From the NCBI GenBank assembly GCA_027317045.1, contig DAHVFI010000121.1, positions 1 through 11,679 on the forward strand: a stretch of 11,679 nucleotides of DNA. The letters run 5' to 3'. This DNA is from Gammaproteobacteria bacterium. Lineage in GTDB: Bacteria > Pseudomonadota > Gammaproteobacteria > Natronospirales > REEB76. The notes beneath the pieces were generated by a model that was given only the letters and a program-made list of their open reading frames with translations, had not been told where the DNA came from and searched no databases. The position numbers and the translations under genes are program-made. Positions within the stretch are counted from its first letter, which is position 1. Every line of letters begins with the position of its first letter. Shown piece by piece: positions 7,244-11,679 of the stretch.

Positions 7244-8554
7244 ATGTGGCGCAGATTTTTATTGATCGTGGGCCTGGCACTATTTCCATTAAGCGCATCC
7301 CATGCAGTACTGGAAATTCAGATCACCAAGGGCGTGAGTACTGCCGTGCCGGTGGCCATTGTGCCGTTCGCCTGGCAGGTGCAAGGCCCGGTGCCCAATA
7401 CCGATGTGGCCGCGGTTATCGGCGCTGACCTCACCCGCAGCGGCCGTTTCAAGGCGATCCCCGTGAAATCCATGCTGGAGAAACCCAGCGAAGCCAGCGC
7501 CATCAATTTCACCAACTGGCGGATATTGGCGGTAAATGATCTGGTGATCGGCCGTATCAAACCCGCCGGCAACGGTAATTACCAGGTGGAATTCCAGTTA
7601 TTCAACGTGTACACCGGCCAGCAACTCCTGGGACTGAGCGTGCTCACCACACCCCAAGGTCTGCGCTGGACCGCCCACAAGATCAGTGACCTGATTTACC
7701 AGAAGCTCACCGGCCAGCGCGGCGCGTTCGCCACGCGCATCGCCTATGTGGAAGTTTCGGGTAAAGCCGGCAAGGACAGTCACTATGCGTTGGTGGTGGC
7801 GGATTCTGACGGCGCAAATCCACAGACAATATTCGATTCCAACGAACCCATTATGTCACCGGCTTGGTCACCGGACGGCAAGTATCTGACCTATGTATCT
7901 TTCGAAAACCAGCGTCCGGCCATCTATTGGCAGAATATCTACACGGGACGACGTGAACTCCTGTCCGAACGGCCGGGTCTAAACAGCGCACCGGCGTTCT
8001 CGCCGGATGGCCGGTCGATCGCCTTAGTGTTGTCATCCTCACCCGGCAACCCGGATATTTATGTAATGAATCTGTCTACTCACGCACTGCGGCGAATAAC
8101 CCACTCGGATGCCATTGATACGGAACCCGTATGGTCACCGGATGGTCACAGCTTATATTTCACCTCCGACCGTGGCGGCAGTCCCCAGATATACAAGCTG
8201 AGCTTGAACGGCGGTAAGCCGCAGCGCATTACCTTTGACGGCAGTTACAATGCACAGGCGCGTATCTCACCCGATGGCCAAATCCTGGCCATGGTGCACC
8301 GCGAAAGCGGGCAACTGCACATTGCCGTCATGAATCTGAGTACCGGCTCACTGCTGACCCTGACGAATGGTGATCTGGATAAATCACCCAGTTTTGCCCC
8401 CAATGGGAGCATGATTATCTATGAGGCTACTTATCATAATCAGGGCGTGCTGGAGGAAGTGTCGGTGGACGGCCAGGTGCATGAGCGCCTGTCGGAATCG
8501 CAATCGGGCGTGAGCCTGCATGCTCCCGTTTGGGGTCCATTCCTGTCACAATAG
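7244..8554 (+). CDS. tolB: Tol-Pal system periplasmic protein TolB
   Basis: TolB is a periplasmic protein that binds Pal, and TolA through its extreme N-terminus, thereby controlling when Pal grips peptidoglycan. The 436-residue product has a signal peptide (1-21, cleavage after SHA), the mature N-terminal VLEIQITKG segment matching the TolA-binding box, an alpha/beta domain to about 160, and a beta-propeller with PD40 blades at SPAWSPDG (205-212), APAFSPDG (249-256), EPVWSPDG (294-301), ISPDG (341-345) and the diverged SPSFAPNG (381-388). A last half-blade APVWGPFL ends the protein. The length matches the family (430 in E. coli). It begins one base after the tolA stop with no strong ribosome binding site, suggesting translational coupling. 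Confidence 0.97.
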   Translation: MWRRFLLIVGLALFPLSASHAVLEIQITKGVSTAVPVAIVPFAWQVQGPVPNTDVAAVIGADLTRSGRFKAIPVKSMLEKPSEASAINFTNWRILAVNDLVIGRIKPAGNGNYQVEFQLFNVYTGQQLLGLSVLTTPQGLRWTAHKISDLIYQKLTGQRGAFATRIAYVEVSGKAGKDSHYALVVADSDGANPQTIFDSNEPIMSPAWSPDGKYLTYVSFENQRPAIYWQNIYTGRRELLSERPGLNSAPAFSPDGRSIALVLSSSPGNPDIYVMNLSTHALRRITHSDAIDTEPVWSPDGHSLYFTSDRGGSPQIYKLSLNGGKPQRITFDGSYNAQARISPDGQILAMVHRESGQLHIAVMNLSTGSLLTLTNGDLDKSPSFAPNGSMIIYEATYHNQGVLEEVSVDGQVHERLSESQSGVSLHAPVWGPFLSQ

Positions 8555-8590
8555 CGGTTAGCCGCCTTGAATATCGTCGTTTTCATTGAG

Positions 8591-8595
8591 AGGAG
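8591..8595 (+). promoter_or_regulatory. Strong Shine-Dalgarno site of pal
   Basis: AGGAG with six bases to the ATG is one of only two perfect sites in the array, the other being in front of yfaZ. It fits the high abundance usual for Pal and contrasts with the upstream tol genes, most of which appear to rely on translational coupling. Confidence 0.6.
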
Positions 8596-8601
8596 ACAGT
8601 T

Positions 8602-9129
8602 ATGAAAGTTCTGCGTTACGGCCTTATGGCGCTGGCGGTGACTTTGTTCGCCGCCGGTTGCGCAAAAACCGTGAAACCGGTGACGGCACCTGTTGCCACC
8701 ACGGCTGTACCCGCCAGCACGGCGCCCGCAACGTCCACCGTCGCCGCCCCGGTTCAGACCCAGCTCAGCCCGCTGGATGATCCCAACAATATTCTCTACA
8801 AGAAAGTTGTATATTTTGATTTCGACAAAAGCAACATCAAACCTGAATTCCTGGACCTGCTCACGGCGCATGCAAAATATCTGATTGCCAATCCAAATCA
8901 GAAAATCCGCATCGAAGGCTATACGGATGAGCGCGGTACTTGGGAATACAATATCGCGCTGGGCGACCGCCGCGCTCAATCGGTGCGCCGGTTCCTGCTG
9001 TTTCAGGGCGTGAATCCCGATCAGATCAGCACCGTCAGTTATGGCGAGGCACATGCGGTGTGTAACGAGCACAATGAGGGTTGCTGGTCCCAGAACCGCC
9101 GTGCGGTCCTCGTCTACCTCAATCAATGA
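8602..9129 (+). CDS. pal: Peptidoglycan-associated lipoprotein Pal
   Basis: Pal is an outer-membrane lipoprotein that tethers the membrane to peptidoglycan and gathers at the division site. The 175-residue product has a lipoprotein signal ending LFAAGC, with Cys20 as the lipidated residue. A long Ala/Thr/Val/Pro linker (21-56) precedes the OmpA-like domain (about 66-174): VYFDFDKSNIKPEF, then EGYTDERGT.EYN with Asp109 and GDRRAQSV with Arg124, the pair that binds diaminopimelate in this fold. Two cysteines, Cys154 and Cys161, flank a loop near the C-terminus and are absent from E. coli Pal. The start is well supported by AGGAG at 8591-8595, six bases upstream. The 47-base gap after tolB is the largest in the array, so pal has its own strong translation start. 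The stop overlaps cpoB by four bases. Confidence 0.97.
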   Translation: MKVLRYGLMALAVTLFAAGCAKTVKPVTAPVATTAVPASTAPATSTVAAPVQTQLSPLDDPNNILYKKVVYFDFDKSNIKPEFLDLLTAHAKYLIANPNQKIRIEGYTDERGTWEYNIALGDRRAQSVRRFLLFQGVNPDQISTVSYGEAHAVCNEHNEGCWSQNRRAVLVYLNQ

Positions 9130-9905
9130 AAGTGCGCACCTGTATCCTCCTGGCAGCGGGTCTGCCTGCGCTGTTGGCGGGGTGCAGTACGACGGTACGC
9201 CCTGACGATCCAGTCTATATCCGCCAGCAGCAACTGGAAGCGCGTGTGGACCGGCTGGATCAGGTATTCAATAACCAGAGCCTGGTGAATCTGTCGCAGA
9301 ACCTTGATAATTTACAGGGACAAGTGAACGAGCTGCGTGGTGACGTGCAGGTATTGCAGCATGACCAGCAGCTCACCAAGAAGCAACAACGGGACCTGTA
9401 TTCCGATCTGGACAAGCGTCTGCAGAAACTGGAACTGAGGATGAATTCAGTCACGCCATCCGCCAGCGGCGCTGGCTCGATGACCACAGCACCGGTAACA
9501 GGCGCTTCCGCGGGGACAGATGGTGATCAGGCAGCCTATCAGCAGAATTTCAATCTTTTGAAGCAGGGCCGCTACGAAGACGCCATCAATGGCTTCACCA
9601 ATTTCATACAGCAATTTCCACAAAGCCCATTGGTACCCAATGCGGAATTCTGGATGGGTGAGGCTCATTACCAGATGAGCGATTTCCAGGGTGCGTTGGT
9701 GAACTACCGGGCGGTGGTTCAGGGTTATCCCAATTCCGGCAAGGCACAGGATGCTATGCTCAAGATCGGCTATTCCCAATACGAAATGCAACAGTACAAG
9801 GCGGCACGCAAGACTCTGACCGGTGTTATCAAACAATACCCCGGCACCAACGTAGCGAACTTGGCTAAGCAGAGATTGGAACGCATGCGCAAAGCAGGGC
9901 ACTGA
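9126..9905 (+). CDS. cpoB: Cell division coordinator CpoB (YbgF), predicted lipoprotein
   Basis: CpoB couples the Tol-Pal machine to PBP1B/LpoB peptidoglycan synthesis during constriction in E. coli. The 259-residue product starts at the ATG at 9126, overlapping the pal stop (ATGA). A signal sequence ends in the lipobox LAGC with Cys20, followed by Ser21, so it is predicted to be lipidated and sorted to the outer membrane; E. coli CpoB is instead a soluble periplasmic protein. A coiled-coil trimerisation segment (about 31-107), a Ser/Thr/Ala/Gly linker (108-134) and three TPR-like repeats (about 136-169, 173-206, 209-243; FIQQFPQSPLVPNA, YPNSGKAQDAM, YPGTNVANLA) follow. The position directly after pal is the conserved one. 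Family identity is firm; the lipidation is inference from the motif. Confidence 0.95.
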   Translation: MKVRTCILLAAGLPALLAGCSTTVRPDDPVYIRQQQLEARVDRLDQVFNNQSLVNLSQNLDNLQGQVNELRGDVQVLQHDQQLTKKQQRDLYSDLDKRLQKLELRMNSVTPSASGAGSMTTAPVTGASAGTDGDQAAYQQNFNLLKQGRYEDAINGFTNFIQQFPQSPLVPNAEFWMGEAHYQMSDFQGALVNYRAVVQGYPNSGKAQDAMLKIGYSQYEMQQYKAARKTLTGVIKQYPGTNVANLAKQRLERMRKAGH

Positions 9906-9948
9906 TTTTCCGGGGTGTCCATTGAACGCTTCTGTTTTGCCGGCGAAA

Positions 9949-10614
9949 ATGCGTCGCGACGAACTTCCCGCGGACCAACGACTGCGGATCACTGAAATCT
10001 TTCATTCCATTCAGGGCGAGGCGGACACTGTCGGCTGGCCGACAGTATTCGTGCGTCTCACAGGCTGCCCCTTGCGCTGCCAGTACTGTGATACGGCCTA
10101 CGCCTTTGACGGCGGCGAGTGGGTGAGTATTGAAAATGTTCTGTGCCGGGTGGCGGAATATGCGCCGCGCTATGTGACTGTCACCGGCGGTGAACCTTTG
10201 GCGCAGAAAAATTGCATAAATCTGCTTACCCGCCTATGCAATGCCGGCTACCGGGTTTCCATTGAGACTGGCGGATCTTTGCCGATCACCGGCATGGATG
10301 CACGTGTGACACGGGTGGTGGATATGAAGACCCCGGGGTCAGGCGAGTGCGGCCGAAATCTGTATGAGAATATTCCGCAATTGCGCAGACAGGACCAAGT
10401 GAAATTCGTCATTTGCGATCGGGGAGATTACGAATGGTCGCGGCGCATGGTGCTGGAACGCAAGCTGGTTGAGCAGTGCCAAGTGCTGTTCTCACCGAGC
10501 CATGAACAATTGAAGGCAGTCGAATTGGCCGACTGGATTCTCGCAGACCGGCTGCCGGTACGGCTGCAGCTGCAGCTGCATAAATATCTCTGGGGCAATG
10601 TGCCGGGTCATTGA
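9949..10614 (+). CDS. queE: 7-carboxy-7-deazaguanine synthase QueE
   Basis: QueE is a radical-SAM enzyme that rearranges 6-carboxytetrahydropterin to 7-carboxy-7-deazaguanine in the preQ0/queuosine pathway. The 221-residue product (223 in E. coli) has LRITEIFHSIQGE, the iron-sulfur motif CPLRCQYC (CX3CX2C, Cys40/44/47), DTAYAF, the SAM-binding GGEP (80-83), SIETGG and the C-terminal QLHKYLWG. I chose the ATG at 9949. A TTG at 9922 is in frame and would add nine residues and shorten the gap from cpoB from 43 to 16 bases; neither start has a clear ribosome binding site. The stop at 10612-10614 is close to queC, the next pathway enzyme. Confidence 0.95.
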   Translation: MRRDELPADQRLRITEIFHSIQGEADTVGWPTVFVRLTGCPLRCQYCDTAYAFDGGEWVSIENVLCRVAEYAPRYVTVTGGEPLAQKNCINLLTRLCNAGYRVSIETGGSLPITGMDARVTRVVDMKTPGSGECGRNLYENIPQLRRQDQVKFVICDRGDYEWSRRMVLERKLVEQCQVLFSPSHEQLKAVELADWILADRLPVRLQLQLHKYLWGNVPGH

Positions 10615-10634
10615 GCAAAACGCATTTGACGCTG

Positions 10635-11303
10635 ATGAGAAAAGCAGTTGTGCTGTTGTCAGGCGGACTGGATTCCGCCACCACACTCGCCATTGCCAAG
10701 CAAGGCGGCTATATTTGTCATGCACTGAGCTTAGCTTATGGACAGCGGCACAGTGCCGAGCTCGCGGCCGCCATGCGTGTCGCAGAGGTGCTTGGCGCCG
10801 CCGAACATAAGACACTGGCACTGGACCTCTCGGTTATCGGCGGTTCGGCGCTGACCGATGCCCGCATTGCAGTTCCCAAGCAACCGTCCGCAGGCATACC
10901 TTCGACCTACGTGCCGGCGCGGAATATGGTTTTTCTGGCGCTGGCACTGGGTTGGGCGGAAGTCCTTGGCGCTCAGGACATCTTCATAGGCGTCAACGCG
11001 GTGGATTATTCCGGTTATCCGGATTGCCGGCCGGAATTCATCCGGGCCTTCGAAAGGCTGGCAAACATTGCCACCAAAGCCGGGTTGGAAGGCCGGCCAT
11101 TTCGCATCCATGCGCCGTTGCAGCAGCTTTCGAAGGCGGAAATCATCCGTCGCGGCCTGTCTCTGGGCGTGGATTACTCCTTGACAGTGTCATGTTATAG
11201 CGCGGATTCGCGGGGCCGTGCCTGCGGAGTATGCGATAGTTGCCGTTTCCGAAAGCTCGGCTTTCTGGAAGCAGGTATCCCAGACCCCACACCTTACTAC
11301 TGA
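10635..11303 (+). CDS. queC: 7-cyano-7-deazaguanine synthase QueC
   Basis: QueC converts 7-carboxy-7-deazaguanine to preQ0 using ammonia and ATP, the step after QueE. The 222-residue product has the PP-loop SGGLDS (9-14), FDYGQ-like LAYGQRHSAE, the conserved PSTYVPARNMVFL segment, DYSGYPDCRPEF, and a C-terminal zinc site made of Cys187, Cys197, Cys200 and Cys203 (CX9CX2CX2C). I chose the ATG at 10635 because MRKAVVLLSGG matches the family N-terminus. A TTG at 10611, overlapping the queE stop by four bases, is in frame and would add eight residues. Other pathway genes (queD, queF, tgt, queA) are not in the window, so the end product is not fixed by this region alone. Confidence 0.96.
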   Translation: MRKAVVLLSGGLDSATTLAIAKQGGYICHALSLAYGQRHSAELAAAMRVAEVLGAAEHKTLALDLSVIGGSALTDARIAVPKQPSAGIPSTYVPARNMVFLALALGWAEVLGAQDIFIGVNAVDYSGYPDCRPEFIRAFERLANIATKAGLEGRPFRIHAPLQQLSKAEIIRRGLSLGVDYSLTVSCYSADSRGRACGVCDSCRFRKLGFLEAGIPDPTPYY

Positions 11304-11307
11304 TGGG

Positions 11308-11335
11308 TTGTATTCGAGGTGGTTTAGGCTATCAT
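11308..11335 (+). promoter_or_regulatory. Candidate stable-RNA-type promoter for tRNA-Lys
   Basis: TTGTAT (11308-11313) and TATCAT (11330-11335) are separated by 16 bases and resemble sigma-70 -35 and -10 boxes. The bases right after the -10 box are GCGCGCC, the GC-rich discriminator typical of rRNA and tRNA promoters under stringent control. It lies just past the queC stop, about 140 bases before the tRNA, which would leave a long 5' leader for removal by RNases. Inferred from motif only. Confidence 0.4.
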
Positions 11336-11475
11336 GCGCGCCTTCGCATAAAGACCTTGCTGAATCGGGCCGTCAGTTTAGTTGGGCACTTGGAAGATAC
11401 GGTGATCCGGGGCGTGATTTACTCAACTTACTTGCGACGTCGCGAAAAGCGCGGAAACCTAGTTTTTAAATATTT

Positions 11476-11551
11476 GGGCCGTTAGCTCAGCCGGTAGAGC
11501 AGCTGGCTTTTAACCAGTTGGTCGGGCGTTCGAATCGCCCACGGCCCACCA
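11476..11551 (+). tRNA. tRNA-Lys (anticodon UUU)
   Basis: A complete cloverleaf of 76 bases. The acceptor GGGCCGT (11476-11482) pairs with ACGGCCC (11541-11547), followed by discriminator A and an encoded CCA (11549-11551). The D arm is GCTC/GAGC. The anticodon stem GCTGG/CCAGT has one G-U pair and the loop CTTTTAA places TTT at 11509-11511, reading lysine codons AAA and AAG. The T arm is GGGCG/CGCCC with loop TTCGAAT. tRNA-Lys in this position after queC is the arrangement I recall from Pseudomonas. It is not a substrate for queuosine, which is placed in GUN anticodons. Confidence 0.98.
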
Positions 11552-11679
11552 AATCCGTACGCAGCATATTGGCCCCGTCTTTTGCCTCCAATGCATTTAA
11601 TGACGGCTGGATATGAGGTCAAATCCCGGTTTATGCGGGCTGGATGATTCGACCCTGGAGTTAACGCAGGGGCACGGGA

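Noticed and set aside
8554..8565. GCGG-TTAG-CCGC hairpin at the tolB stop as an attenuator before pal
   Set aside because: Only four base pairs and no T run; likely chance in GC-rich DNA.
11218..11485. Two short plus-strand frames running past queC toward the tRNA
   Set aside because: They start inside queC in other frames, have no ribosome binding site or recognisable domain, and one runs into the tRNA gene.
11564..11594. Inverted repeat GCATATTGG / CCAATGC after tRNA-Lys as a terminator
   Set aside because: The stem has a two-base bulge and a loop of 15 bases, with no following T run, so it does not support an intrinsic terminator.
1..11679. Mobile element, phage, CRISPR or defence system
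   Set aside because: All long plus-strand genes belong to conserved housekeeping families, and I saw no transposase, integrase, repeat-spacer array or terminal inverted repeats.

Overview
The window carries chromosomal housekeeping DNA from a gammaproteobacterium outside the enterics. The gene order yebC-ruvC-ruvA-ruvB-ybgC-tolQ-tolR-tolA-tolB-pal-cpoB-queE-queC followed by tRNA-Lys is the arrangement I know from Pseudomonas-type genomes. Protein motifs (TolA with Ser18/His22 in its membrane helix, the RuvABC catalytic residues, YbgC, CpoB) fit the same group. I cannot name a genus. Base composition is moderately GC-rich and even along the genes, with no sign of recent transfer: I see no insertion sequence, phage gene, CRISPR array or long repeat.

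Layout. (1) Positions 1-762, minus strand: most of a membrane-anchored Bax-family glucosaminidase-domain protein, cut by the left edge. (2) 763-1308: a divergent spacer of about 550 bases with no convincing gene. It holds an AT-rich promoter-like box just before the next gene. (3) 1309-11303, plus strand: thirteen conserved genes preceded by a YfaZ-family outer-membrane protein gene, fourteen in all. They are packed tightly, with several start/stop overlaps; the largest gap under the chosen starts is 47 bases (tolB-pal). (4) 11476-11551: tRNA-Lys(UUU) with encoded CCA, preceded by a promoter-like site with a GC-rich discriminator. (5) 11552-11679: short tail with no recognisable gene.

Function. 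YebC helps ribosomes through difficult peptide sequences. RuvC, RuvA and RuvB branch-migrate and cut Holliday junctions. YbgC (acyl-CoA thioesterase), TolQRA (proton-driven inner-membrane motor), TolB, Pal and CpoB form the Tol-Pal cell-envelope system, which constricts the outer membrane at division and coordinates peptidoglycan synthesis. QueE and QueC are two steps of 7-deazaguanine (preQ0/queuosine) synthesis. The genes flanking this core on the left (YfaZ barrel, Bax-type muralytic protein) are also envelope-related.

Novelty. I found no clearly undescribed system. The points most worth checking are the yfaZ gene in front of yebC, a CpoB with a perfect lipobox, a YbgC whose N-terminal extension cannot be avoided by choosing another start, a Bax-like frame that stays open far upstream of its first usable start codon, and a stable-RNA-like promoter between queC and tRNA-Lys.
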